Origin: Desulfovibrionaceae bacterium UBA930
Lineage (GTDB): Bacteria > Desulfobacterota > Desulfovibrionia > Desulfovibrionales > Desulfovibrionaceae
Length of the DNA: 7,927 nucleotides
Reading direction: 5' to 3'
NCBI GenBank assembly: GCA_002293605.1
Contig: DBDO01000208.1
Coordinates: forward strand, 1 to 7,927
Numbering within the stretch: the stretch's first letter is position 1; each line of letters opens with the position of its first letter. Shown piece after piece: positions 1 through 6,526 of the stretch. Under the pieces are notes generated by a model. It was given only the letters and a program-made list of their open reading frames with translations, searched no databases and was not told the origin of the DNA. The position numbers were made by a program, and so were the translations under genes.

Positions 1-292
1 ATTCTTCGTTCATCTTCAGCAGAGCGCGGGCAATACCGTGGCGGATCGCGCCGGCCTGACCCGTGACACCGCCGCCGACGACCGTCGCTTCAATGTCAAC
101 CCGCCCGATCGTCGCGGTGGTGACCAGCGGCTGGCGGGTGATGGCCTTTAACGTTTCCAAACCGAAATAACTGTCGATGTTGCGCTTATTGATCGTAATC
201 TCGCCGGTGCCGTTCGGGAAGAGGTGGACGCGGGCAACGGAGGACTTTCTGCGCCCCGTGCCGTAGTGATATACTTTCTTCGGCTGATACAT
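1..292 (-). CDS. rpsI: Ribosomal protein S9 (uS9), C-terminus cut off by window edge
   Basis: Reading the minus strand from the ATG at 292-290 gives 97 residues of 30S ribosomal protein S9, which binds 16S rRNA in the small-subunit head; its C-terminal tail reaches the P-site tRNA. Visible family signatures are GTGRRKSSVAR at residues 11-21 and GGGVTGQAGAIRHGIARALL at about 73-92. Bacterial S9 is about 130 residues, so roughly 33 residues, including the basic tail, lie beyond the left edge. The start is fixed by the overlap with the rplM stop (TAATG, one shared base) and by a GGAGGG Shine-Dalgarno at 306-301, inside the end of rplM, 8 bases upstream. The rplM-rpsI order is nearly universal in bacteria and the overlap implies cotranscription and translational coupling. 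Nothing looks broken. Confidence 0.97.
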   Translation of the reverse strand, partial: MYQPKKVYHYGTGRRKSSVARVHLFPNGTGEITINKRNIDSYFGLETLKAITRQPLVTTATIGRVDIEATVVGGGVTGQAGAIRHGIARALLKMNEE

Positions 293-732
293 TACGCGTT
301 CCCTCCTATGCTCCGCGTCACGGGCTTCTGCGGTCCGTGCGGATGTTCGGCGCCTTTGTAAACCTTCAGGCGCGTCATGGCCTTGCGTCCGGGCGTGGTG
401 CGCGGGATCATGCCTTTAACGGCAAGCTCCATGGCAAGCTCCGGGCGTTTATCCATCAGGATGCGGTATTTTGTCTCTTTCAAGCCGCCCTCATAACCGC
501 TGTGGCGGCGGTAGTATTTCTGCTCCGCCTTACGCCCCGTGAGAACCGCCTTGTCGGCGTTAATCACGACGACGAAGTCGCCGGAATCCACATGCGGGGT
601 GTATTCGGGTTTATGTTTGCCGCGCAGCAGCACGGCGGCCTCGGCGGCGGTGCGCCCAAGCGGAACGCCTGCGGCGTCTAGCAGATACCATTGCCGTTCA
701 ATGGTATCGGGGGTTGCCATGTAAGTGCCCAT
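292..732 (-). CDS. rplM: Ribosomal protein L13 (uL13)
   Basis: Encodes 50S ribosomal protein L13, an early assembly protein that binds 23S rRNA. From the chosen start it has 146 residues, matching the usual 140-150. Family features in order are ERQWYLLDA near the N-terminus, GRTAAEAAVLLRGKHKPEYT, the TPHVDSGDFVVVINADK block, RRHSGYEGGLKE in the middle, and GRKAMTRLKVYKGAEHPHGPQKP near the C-terminus. A longer reading from the ATG at 753 would add seven residues (MNGRLPR), but those codons contain a GGGAGG ribosome-binding site at 747-742, 9 bases before the ATG at 732. The start at 732 is therefore preferred, giving the N-terminus MGTYMATP. A promoter lies just upstream. Its stop overlaps the start of rpsI by one base. 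The divergent neighbour is rny. Confidence 0.97.
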   Translation of the reverse strand: MGTYMATPDTIERQWYLLDAAGVPLGRTAAEAAVLLRGKHKPEYTPHVDSGDFVVVINADKAVLTGRKAEQKYYRRHSGYEGGLKETKYRILMDKRPELAMELAVKGMIPRTTPGRKAMTRLKVYKGAEHPHGPQKPVTRSIGGNA

Positions 733-741
733 TCGGGGAAG

Positions 742-747
742 CCTCCC
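742..747 (-). promoter_or_regulatory. Ribosome-binding site that decides the rplM start
   Basis: The minus strand reads GGGAGG here (plus strand CCTCCC), followed by 9 bases and the ATG at 732-730. It lies downstream of the two other ATGs at 753 and 749, so it supports the shorter L13 reading. Confidence 0.8.
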
Positions 748-768
748 ATTCATTCAATTCGCTACAAT

Positions 769-797
769 ATTAAAGCAGAATTTATTTTGCTTGTCAA
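769..797 (-). promoter_or_regulatory. Sigma-70/SigA-type promoter for rplM-rpsI
   Basis: On the minus strand a perfect -35 TTGACA (797-792) is separated by exactly 17 bases from TTTAAT (774-769), which matches the TATAAT consensus at 5 of 6 positions. Transcription would start near 762, about 30 bases before the rplM start codon. The AT-rich spacer and flanks fit a strong housekeeping promoter, as expected for ribosomal protein genes. Seen directly; start site inferred. Confidence 0.8.
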
Positions 798-840
798 GCG
801 GGTTTTTCAAAAAATTTATTCCATCTCTCTCATACGCATG

Positions 841-953
841 ATAACGCCGTTATACTCACGAATGCTCCCGATTGCTTAAAGCAAAAACCAGAATTTTCTC
901 TCTTAACGCCGTTGTTCATAAATAGGGCAAGTTTTGCTTGACATAACGCAGTT
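841..953 (+). repeat. Three copies of a TAACGCCGTT near-palindrome in the divergent intergenic region
   Basis: Copies lie at 842-851 (TAACGCCGTT), 904-913 (TAACGCCGTT) and 944-953 (TAACGCAGTT, one mismatch). Each is AACG-C-CGTT, an odd palindrome with a single central base; the first extends to a perfect 13-bp palindrome, ATAACGCCGTTAT, at 841-853. Centre-to-centre distances are 62 and 40 bases. The third copy sits between the -35 and -10 of the rny promoter. This arrangement is what an operator array would look like, but no regulator is identified and chance is not excluded. Confidence 0.45.
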
Positions 954-966
954 TTTTTTATAGAAT
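938..966 (+). promoter_or_regulatory. Sigma-70/SigA-type promoter for rny(-ymdB)
   Basis: TTGACA at 938-943, a 17-base spacer ending in a run of eight T, and TAGAAT at 961-966 (5 of 6 matches to TATAAT). Transcription would begin near 973, giving a 5' leader of about 75 bases before the rny GTG start. The leader shows no structure I can name. The spacer contains the third TAACGC(C/A)GTT copy. Confidence 0.8.
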
Positions 967-1037
967 AATTCGGATGATAACTTTGTATTGATTCGGGGTT
1001 GACCCGTGACCTTGCATAGTACTCATACTTTTATTAC

Positions 1038-1044
1038 GGAGGTG
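1038..1044 (+). promoter_or_regulatory. Ribosome-binding site supporting the GTG start of rny
   Basis: GGAGGTG at 1038-1044 is a near-perfect Shine-Dalgarno. The GTG at 1050 follows GGAGG with a 7-base gap, which supports GTG as the real start although there is no ATG at this point. Confidence 0.85.
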
Positions 1045-1049
1045 CACCC

Positions 1050-2603
1050 GTGCCCGTTGCATTGCAAATCATTCTTCCGGTGCTGACTCTGCTGGCCGGT
1101 CTCGCCGTAGCGTTCCCGCTCGGCATACGATACCGGAAAAACGTCGCGGAAAAAGAGATCGCGAGCGCAGAAGAAGAAGCCCGCCGCATCGTAAACGAAG
1201 CTATTAAATCGTCGGAAAACAAAAAACGCGAAGCGCTGATCGAAGCGAAAGATGAAATCCACCGCAATCGCCAAGAGGCCGAGCGCGAGATCAAAGACCG
1301 CCGCGCGGAACTGCAAAAACAAGAACGCCGCTTACAGCAAAAAGAGGAGAATTACGACAAAAAGCTGGATAACCTCGAGCGCAAAGAGGAGCAACTCAGC
1401 GAAAAACACCGTGTCGCCGACGAAGCCCGCGAAGAGATTGCCCTGATTAAGCGCAGCCAGATGGAAATGCTGGAAAAGCTGTCGGGGTTCTCGAGCGAGG
1501 AGGCGAAGGTCTACTTAATCAAGAATGTGGAGAGCGAAGTCACCCACGAAATGGCAATGAAGATTAAGGACATTGAAGAGAGATTCAAAGACGATGCCGA
1601 CCAAAAAGCCCGCGAGATCATCTCTCTCGCCATCCAAAAAGTAGCTTCCGATTACGTTTCCGAAGCCACCGTATCGGTCGTTCATCTGCCAAACGACGAA
1701 ATGAAGGGACGCATCATCGGGCGCGAGGGACGCAACATCCGGGCGCTGGAAACCCTGACAGGCGTTGATCTCATCATCGACGACACCCCCGAAGCCATCA
1801 CCCTCTCCTCCTTTGACCCCGTGCGGCGTGAAATCGCCCGCCTGAGCTTGGAGAAGCTGATTGTGGACGGACGCATCCACCCGACCCGCATTGAGGAAGT
1901 CGTTGAAAAGTCCAAGCGCGAGATTGAAACCATCATCCGCGCCGAAGGGGAACGCGCCACCTTTGAGACGGGCGTACACGGCATCCACCCGGAACTGGTA
2001 AAGCTGCTTGGTCGGATGAAGTACCGCACGAGCTACGGTCAAAACGTTTTGCAGCATTCCATCGAGGTTTCGCTGCTGTGCGGCTTGATGGCGTCAGAGC
2101 TTGGGATCGACCCGCTGCTCGCGAAACGCGCGGGTCTGCTGCACGACCTCGGTAAAGCCATCGACCACGAGGTGGAGGGCAGCCACGTCGCGATCGGCGT
2201 CGACCTCGCCCGTAAGTATAAAGAGAACAACGAAGTCCTGCACGCCATTCAAGCGCACCACGGCGACGTGGAGGCCAAGACCATCATCGCAAGCCTTGTG
2301 CAGGCCGCCGACGCCATTTCGGCCGCGCGCCCCGGAGCGCGGCGCGAAAACTTGGAAAACTATATTAAGCGTCTTGAAAAACTGGAGGAACTCGCGAGTT
2401 CCTTCGAGGGCGTGGACAAATCCTTCGCCATCCAAGCGGGGCGCGAGATTCGCATCATGGTTAAGCCGGAAGCCGTCAACGACGACCGCATGATCCTGCT
2501 TGCCCGCGAACTTGCCAAGAAGATCGAAGCCGACCTCGAATACCCCGGGCAAATCAAGGTTCACCTCATCCGCGAGATACGGCACATAGAATACGCGAAA
2601 TAA
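1050..2603 (+). CDS. rny: Ribonuclease Y, membrane-anchored endoribonuclease
   Basis: RNase Y (YmdA) is a membrane-bound endoribonuclease that starts bulk mRNA decay and processes transcripts in many Bacillota. The 517-residue product matches the family length (B. subtilis about 520). Order of parts: one N-terminal membrane helix at about residues 5-25; a long, highly charged coiled coil rich in E/K/R/Q at about 30-150; a KH RNA-binding domain with GRIIGREGRNIR at 220-231, just after the VVHLPNDEMK motif; and a metal-binding HD domain with LLHDLGKAIDHEVEGSH, the HD pair being H365-D366. The conserved C-terminus carries SAARPGARRENLENYIKRLE, SFAIQAGREIRIMVKPEA and an EYAK end. All catalytic residues expected are present. 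It starts with GTG, has its own promoter and Shine-Dalgarno, and is followed 58 bases later by ymdB, the partner usual in Bacillota. Confidence 0.98.
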   Translation: MPVALQIILPVLTLLAGLAVAFPLGIRYRKNVAEKEIASAEEEARRIVNEAIKSSENKKREALIEAKDEIHRNRQEAEREIKDRRAELQKQERRLQQKEENYDKKLDNLERKEEQLSEKHRVADEAREEIALIKRSQMEMLEKLSGFSSEEAKVYLIKNVESEVTHEMAMKIKDIEERFKDDADQKAREIISLAIQKVASDYVSEATVSVVHLPNDEMKGRIIGREGRNIRALETLTGVDLIIDDTPEAITLSSFDPVRREIARLSLEKLIVDGRIHPTRIEEVVEKSKREIETIIRAEGERATFETGVHGIHPELVKLLGRMKYRTSYGQNVLQHSIEVSLLCGLMASELGIDPLLAKRAGLLHDLGKAIDHEVEGSHVAIGVDLARKYKENNEVLHAIQAHHGDVEAKTIIASLVQAADAISAARPGARRENLENYIKRLEKLEELASSFEGVDKSFAIQAGREIRIMVKPEAVNDDRMILLARELAKKIEADLEYPGQIKVHLIREIRHIEYAK

Positions 2604-2609
2604 CAACAC

Positions 2610-2637
2610 GTATCCCCCGCCGAAGGGCGGGGGATAC
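2610..2637 (+). terminator. Strong GC hairpin between rny and ymdB, no T tract (attenuator or weak terminator)
   Basis: A perfect 12-bp stem pairs 2610-2621 (GTATCCCCCGCC) with 2626-2637 (GGCGGGGGATAC) around the four-base loop GAAG. It begins 6 bases after the rny stop. The bases that follow are CTGATAGGGAAAGGG, with no T run, so it does not meet the usual definition of an intrinsic terminator. More likely roles are protecting the 3' end of rny mRNA, partial attenuation, or a processing site, with read-through into ymdB. Structure is seen; role is inferred. Confidence 0.55.
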
Positions 2638-2661
2638 TGATAGGGAAAGGGTGATGCCCAT

Positions 2662-3453
2662 ATGATCCTGCTCGCTTGCGGCGATGTCTGCGGCGAATCC
2701 GGGTTACGGATTGCGGGCAATAAGTTGCGCCCTTTGAAGAAATTTTACGGCACGGACGTGTGCGTTGTCAACGGGGAAAACGCCGACGTGATGGGTTTAC
2801 GCCCGGAACAGGCGCAGACGCTGTTTGAGGCGGGCGCCGATGTCGTGACGCTTGGCAACCACGTGTGGAACCGTCAGCAGATCATCCCGGAACTGAGAGA
2901 GAACCCGTATTTGCTCCGTCCGCTGAACCTCGCGGGGCAGGCACCCGGAGAAGGCGCGGCGCGTCTGCTGCTCCGTTCCGGGCGGTGGCTGACCGTGGCG
3001 TGTCTGCTCGGCAGGCTGAACTGCGAGTGGAACGCCGACAACCCCTTCCGCGCGCTCGACGCGCTGATTAAAACGCGCCCAGATGACCTATTTGCTATTG
3101 ATTTCCATGCCGAAGCGACCAGCGAGAAGACCGCGCTGGCGTTCTATGTTGACGGGCGCGTCTCCGCCGTCTTCGGCACGCACACCCATGTGCAGACCGC
3201 CGATGCCTTTGTCAGCGCGGCCGGAACCGCCAGTCTGACCGACCTTGGCCTGTGCGGCGTGGAGAGGGAATCCGTGCTGGGCATGGATGCGGCCAGAGTG
3301 CTCAAACGCTTCATCACCGGCCTGCCCCACCCCTTTATTCCGGCCAGGGGCGAAGCCGTTTTTAACGGCGCTCTTGTGGAAGTAAATAAATTTTCGGGAA
3401 AGGCCTTGTCTATTCGTCCTGTTCGCGGTAATGCAGCAACTGCATTATGCTGA
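2662..3453 (+). CDS. ymdB: YmdB-family metallophosphoesterase (calcineurin-like; TIGR00282 type)
   Basis: YmdB-type enzymes are dinuclear-metal phosphodiesterases; the B. subtilis protein hydrolyses 2',3'-cyclic nucleotides and affects biofilm and motility gene choice. The 263-residue product matches the family length (264 in B. subtilis). Metal and active-site residues are all visible: D8 in CGDVCG, E39-N40 in VNGENAD, N66-H67 in TLGNHVW, H149 in DFHAEATSEK, and H174 and H176 in GTHTHVQTAD. Later family motifs are ITGLPHPF and the closing GKALSIRPVR. The ATG at 2662 is preceded by an in-frame TAG at 2641 and a purine-rich AAAGGGTG stretch. It follows rny as in many Bacillota. Oddity: family similarity appears to end at about residue 255, and the last eight residues (GNAATALC) are encoded by a hairpin sequence at the compositional junction, so the native C-terminus may be altered. 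Confidence 0.93.
   Translation: MILLACGDVCGESGLRIAGNKLRPLKKFYGTDVCVVNGENADVMGLRPEQAQTLFEAGADVVTLGNHVWNRQQIIPELRENPYLLRPLNLAGQAPGEGAARLLLRSGRWLTVACLLGRLNCEWNADNPFRALDALIKTRPDDLFAIDFHAEATSEKTALAFYVDGRVSAVFGTHTHVQTADAFVSAAGTASLTDLGLCGVERESVLGMDAARVLKRFITGLPHPFIPARGEAVFNGALVEVNKFSGKALSIRPVRGNAATALC
3429..3447 (+). repeat. Perfect 8-bp inverted repeat at the end of ymdB
   Basis: TAATGCAG (3429-3436), a 3-base spacer CAA, and CTGCATTA (3440-3447) form a perfect inverted repeat. It encodes the last non-conserved residues of the YmdB reading frame and lies at the point where base usage changes. There is no T tract behind it, so it is not a clear terminator. Confidence 0.6.
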
Positions 3454-3499
3454 TGGCCCTGATCACCTTTGCGGGCTGACCCCCTGCAAGGGCACAATC

Positions 3500-3511
3500 C
3501 TGTCCGGACAG
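3500..3511. repeat. 12-bp perfect palindrome upstream of hyfB
   Basis: CTGTCCGGACAG is its own reverse complement and ends 8 bases before the hyfB ATG at 3520. It could be an operator half-turn site or a small RNA hairpin hiding the ribosome-binding region. No regulator can be named. Confidence 0.4.
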
Positions 3512-3519
3512 TAAAGCGT

Positions 3520-5547
3520 ATGCTGCCATACTACTGTGTCCTGCTGCTGCTTTTTGGCGGCGGTCTGATTTCCCTGGCGCTCGGCTCGCGCGCTGCTTCC
3601 CTGCGCGCGGCCTCCTTCAGCATGTGCGCCGCTTCCGCGCTCGGCCTTGCCGCCACCCTGCCTTTGCTGCTGGACGGGGCAAGCATATCCGGTGCGCTTC
3701 CCCTGCCTTTGCCCCTGGGGGCCTGTTCCTTTACCGTGGACCCCTTGTCCGCCGTATTTCTGCTGCCTGTGTTCGTTCTTTCGGGCATCAGCGGCCTGCT
3801 GCTTCCCTCGCGCATGCTGCTGCTCTGCCAGGAAAACCCCGTTGCCTCCGGCAGCGCGGGCAACGCGCATTACGGCAAGCACGGCTTTTTCTGCTGTGTC
3901 CTCTCGGCAGGCATGGTACTCACGCTTATCGCCTCTGACGCGGTGCTCTTTCTCATCGCCTGGGAGGTCATGTCCCTGGTCCCCTTTTTCCTGATCAGTC
4001 CCAGAGACAAAGACGCAGCCGAGCGCCACGCCGCCTGGATGTATCTGGTGGCCGCGCACCTTGGCGCGCTGCCCCTGCTCTATCTTTTTGCCGCCCTGAC
4101 AACGGAATCGGGCAGTACCGGCTTTTTCGCCTTTGCCGCCTTTGAGGGCTGGCGCAATGCCGGGCTCCTTTTTCTGCTCGCCCTTGTCGGCTTCGGTACC
4201 AAGGCCGGGCTTGTGCCTTTGCACGCCTGGATACCGGAAGCCCACAGCTGTGCCCCGGCCCATGTGACCATTCTGCTTTCCGGGGCCATACTCAAACTCG
4301 GCCTGTACGGCATCATGCGCGTGCTCACCCTGATCGGCCTGGGGGATGTGTGGTGGGCCTATGCCCTGATGGGCGCAGGGGCCTTTTCCGGCATTCTCGC
4401 CATTCTGCTCGGCCTGGTGCAGCCCGGCATGAAGCGCACCTTGGCCTATTCCAGCTCCGAGAATATCGGCATCATCTGCCTTGCGCTCGGCGGGGCCATG
4501 CTGGCCATGCATCTTCAGGCCCCCACCGCCGCAGCCCTGCTTCTGGCCGGGGTCTTTCTGCACATCTGGAGCCACGCCGCCTTTAAAAGCCTGCTCTTTC
4601 TCGGGGCCAACGCAGTAAAGGACAGCACCCATACGGACGCCTTTCGCCTGCTCGGAGGGCTGCAAAAACGCATTCCCCTGACCGGGAGCTGCATGGCCCT
4701 TGGCAGCGCGGCCATAGCGGGCATACCGCCCTTGAACGGCTTTATGAGCGAACTGCTCATCTACGCCGGGTTCGCCGCAGGCAGCCATGCCGTACACGGC
4801 AGGGAAGAGGCCTTTCTTTTCTGGGGGGGCTTCTTCATGCTCGGCGCTATTGCGGGCATGGCCCTTTTTGCCTTCACCCGCCTGTTCGGTTTGGGCTTTC
4901 TGGGCGCGCCGCGCTCCGATGCCGCCCTTGAAGTCCGGGAGCCCTGCCGCCTCATGCAGGGGGCCTTACTCTTTCTGGCGGGCCTGTGCGTGCTCATGAG
5001 CCTGTGCGGCGCGCTGCTCTATACGGCCCTGACCCCGCTTTTGCACTCCTTTGCCCGGCGTCTGTCCCCTGCCTTTTTCCTGCCTGACGGGGCCCTGGAA
5101 TTCGGAAGCTCGATCCTGCTCTATTACGCCCTGACGGGCCTTGCGATTACCGCCCTCTTCAGCCTCGCCCTGCTGCTGCGCAAGCGGGTCGTGGCCGTGA
5201 ACGGCACCGCGCAAAGCCCCACCTGGGACTGCGGCTATACTGCGCCCAGCGCCCGCATGCAGTACAGCGGCGGCTCCTTTTCCCACTCCCTGGCCCTGCT
5301 GCTGCGCCCCCTGATTCGTTCGCGCATTACAAAACCCGCGATACAAGGGCTCTTCCCGGCGGAACAAGAAGCCCGCATCAGCACGCCCGACTGGTCCGCC
5401 CTGCTTTGGGAAAAGCTGATCTTTCATCCTGTGGAACTGCTGTCGGATTATGCCAAAGGCCTTCAGGCCGGGCTGGTCAATATCTACATCCTGTATATCT
5501 TTATCACGCTGATCCTGGCTCTGGCCTGGGCCCTGGGGTGGTCATGA
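3520..5547 (+). CDS. hyfB: Hydrogenase-4 component B-like antiporter subunit (HyfB/HycC family)
   Basis: A large polytopic membrane subunit of group 4 [NiFe] hydrogenase / formate hydrogenlyase complexes, related to complex I NuoL/M and Mrp antiporters and thought to take part in ion translocation. From the ATG at 3520 it has 675 residues, close to E. coli HyfB (672), with about 15 hydrophobic segments. Family residues visible: E149 in AWEVMSLVPFF, K228 in GFGTKAGLVPLHAWIPEAH, K259 in GAILKLGLYG, the YSSSENIGI motif, H352 and K356 in WSHAAFKSLLFLGA, and GIPPLNGFMSE. The C-terminal TWDCGYTAPSARMQYSGGSF motif is typical of HyfB rather than NuoL. A TTG at 3469 would add 17 hydrophilic residues and is less likely. 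No good Shine-Dalgarno precedes 3520. The stop overlaps the hyfC start (ATGA). Base usage differs sharply from rny and ymdB. Confidence 0.92.
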   Translation: MLPYYCVLLLLFGGGLISLALGSRAASLRAASFSMCAASALGLAATLPLLLDGASISGALPLPLPLGACSFTVDPLSAVFLLPVFVLSGISGLLLPSRMLLLCQENPVASGSAGNAHYGKHGFFCCVLSAGMVLTLIASDAVLFLIAWEVMSLVPFFLISPRDKDAAERHAAWMYLVAAHLGALPLLYLFAALTTESGSTGFFAFAAFEGWRNAGLLFLLALVGFGTKAGLVPLHAWIPEAHSCAPAHVTILLSGAILKLGLYGIMRVLTLIGLGDVWWAYALMGAGAFSGILAILLGLVQPGMKRTLAYSSSENIGIICLALGGAMLAMHLQAPTAAALLLAGVFLHIWSHAAFKSLLFLGANAVKDSTHTDAFRLLGGLQKRIPLTGSCMALGSAAIAGIPPLNGFMSELLIYAGFAAGSHAVHGREEAFLFWGGFFMLGAIAGMALFAFTRLFGLGFLGAPRSDAALEVREPCRLMQGALLFLAGLCVLMSLCGALLYTALTPLLHSFARRLSPAFFLPDGALEFGSSILLYYALTGLAITALFSLALLLRKRVVAVNGTAQSPTWDCGYTAPSARMQYSGGSFSHSLALLLRPLIRSRITKPAIQGLFPAEQEARISTPDWSALLWEKLIFHPVELLSDYAKGLQAGLVNIYILYIFITLILALAWALGWS

Positions 5548-6524
5548 GCGCGCACCTTCTGCCTTCGCTTTGCGGCCTGCTGCTCTCCCTGGCCCTGGCC
5601 CCGCTTCTGCCGGGCGTCATCAACCGGGTCAAGGCGAAAATGGGCGGCAGACAGGGCCGCCCCCTGCTGCAACTGTACTTCGACCTTGCCAAGCTTATGC
5701 GCAAGGCCCCGGTATACCCGTACGCGTCTTCCGCCTTTTTCCGCCTGCCGGGTCCGGCGGGCGTGGCCTCGGGGATCACGGCCCTGCTTGTGCTGCCCTT
5801 TGGCGCGCTTGGAGCGCTTGTCTCCTTTCCCGGCGATTTTCTCCTGCTGGCCGGGTGCTTTGCCCTGGCGCGCTTTTGCCTGATCCTGGCGGCCCTGGAT
5901 ACAGGCAGCGCCTTTGAAGGCATGGGCGCGACGCGCGAGGCCCTGTTCTCGGCCCTGGCCGAACCGCTCTTTCTCTTCTGTCTGCTCATTCTTTCCTACC
6001 ATATGCAGCGCTTCACCCTGAGCGGCATGCTCACAGGCGGCCTGACCCCCCTGGCCTCCCATGCGGACTGGGTTTTTTACCTCATGCTGGCCTGCTCCCT
6101 CTTTCTGCTCCTTTTGCCCGAAAACTCCCGCATTCCGGCGGACGACCCCAACACCCACCTGGAACTGACCATGATCCACGAGGTCATGATCCTCGACCAC
6201 AGCGGCCCGGATCTGGCGCTTCTGGAATACGCCTCGGCCCTGAAGCTGTGGATTTTCAGTCTGCTTATCGCCGGAATTCTGCTGCCCGCCGGTATTGAAA
6301 GGCTCCCTGCGGGCTCTTTTGACGCAGCCGGAAGCTGGACCGCCCAAGGCATAAGCGCGCTCTTCGCTTCGATGGGCCTGAACCTGCTGGCTGTTTTATG
6401 CATAGCCGTGCTGGTGGGCCTGGTGGAATCTCTGATGGCGCGCTTTCGCATGGAGCGCGTGCCGCAAATATTCACCCTGGCCGGGGCCATTGCCTGCCTG
6501 GCCGCCCTGTCTGTCTGGAGTTGA
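5544..6524 (+). CDS. hyfC: Hydrogenase-4 component C / formate hydrogenlyase subunit 4-like (HyfC/HycD, NuoH family)
   Basis: The NuoH-like membrane subunit that connects the hydrogenase peripheral arm to the antiporter-like subunits. The 326-residue product fits the family (about 310-325). Motifs seen: GGRQGRPLLQLYFDLAKLMRK at about 34-54, FEGMGATREALFSALAEP with E125 and E132, and the long acidic loop NTHLELTMIHEVMILDHSG with H205, E207, H212, E213 and D218, followed by ALLEYASALKLW. The loop is the signature of HyfC/HycD relatives. About eight membrane helices are apparent. The start is the ATG of the ATGA overlap with hyfB, preceded by GGGGTGG. An open frame extends upstream inside hyfB (to 5406), but residues there do not match the family. 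hyfE follows after 2 bases, so the genes are probably translationally coupled. Confidence 0.93.
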   Translation: MSAHLLPSLCGLLLSLALAPLLPGVINRVKAKMGGRQGRPLLQLYFDLAKLMRKAPVYPYASSAFFRLPGPAGVASGITALLVLPFGALGALVSFPGDFLLLAGCFALARFCLILAALDTGSAFEGMGATREALFSALAEPLFLFCLLILSYHMQRFTLSGMLTGGLTPLASHADWVFYLMLACSLFLLLLPENSRIPADDPNTHLELTMIHEVMILDHSGPDLALLEYASALKLWIFSLLIAGILLPAGIERLPAGSFDAAGSWTAQGISALFASMGLNLLAVLCIAVLVGLVESLMARFRMERVPQIFTLAGAIACLAALSVWS

Positions 6525-6526
6525 CC

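Larger units (their letters stand above)
3421..3519. other. Junction between two compositionally different blocks
   Basis: Up to about 3,430 the sequence is a Bacillota-like gene block; from about 3,450 on it is dense in GGCC, GCC and CTG and encodes a hydrogenase operon. The short stretch holds the tail of ymdB, an inverted repeat (3429-3447), a ten-codon open frame ATG...TGA at 3447-3479 (MLMALITFAG) that looks like right-block sequence, and a 12-bp palindrome before hyfB. No terminator for ymdB and no convincing promoter for hyfB are visible. It is either an assembly joint or an insertion boundary. Confidence 0.55.

Noticed and set aside
337..681. Plus-strand 114-residue open frame inside rplM
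   Set aside because: It is antisense to a clearly recognisable L13 gene and resembles no known protein family.
999..1027. Second promoter for rny starting from TTGACC
   Set aside because: No acceptable -10 lies at 16-18 bases; the promoter at 938-966 is much better.
3454..3473. Possible sigma-54 promoter (TGGC...TTGC) before hyfB
   Set aside because: The GG and GC elements are 14 bases apart, whereas sigma-54 promoters need 10; the fit is only superficial.
3447..3479. Ten-codon ORF MLMALITFAG
   Set aside because: Too short and without a ribosome-binding site; better seen as leftover sequence, possibly the tail of a lost upstream gene.
3500..3511. LexA-like box (CTGT...ACAG)
   Set aside because: Only four bases separate the half sites; the enterobacterial SOS box has eight, and a DNA-damage link to a hydrogenase operon has no other support.
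3469..3519. TTG start extending HyfB by 17 residues
   Set aside because: The added residues are hydrophilic and unlike the family N-terminus, which begins directly with a membrane helix as it does from 3520.
3463..4797. Minus-strand 444-residue open frame opposite hyfB
   Set aside because: Its G/Q/K/A-rich composition is the expected antisense shadow of GC-rich membrane-protein codons; hyfB on the plus strand has full family motifs.
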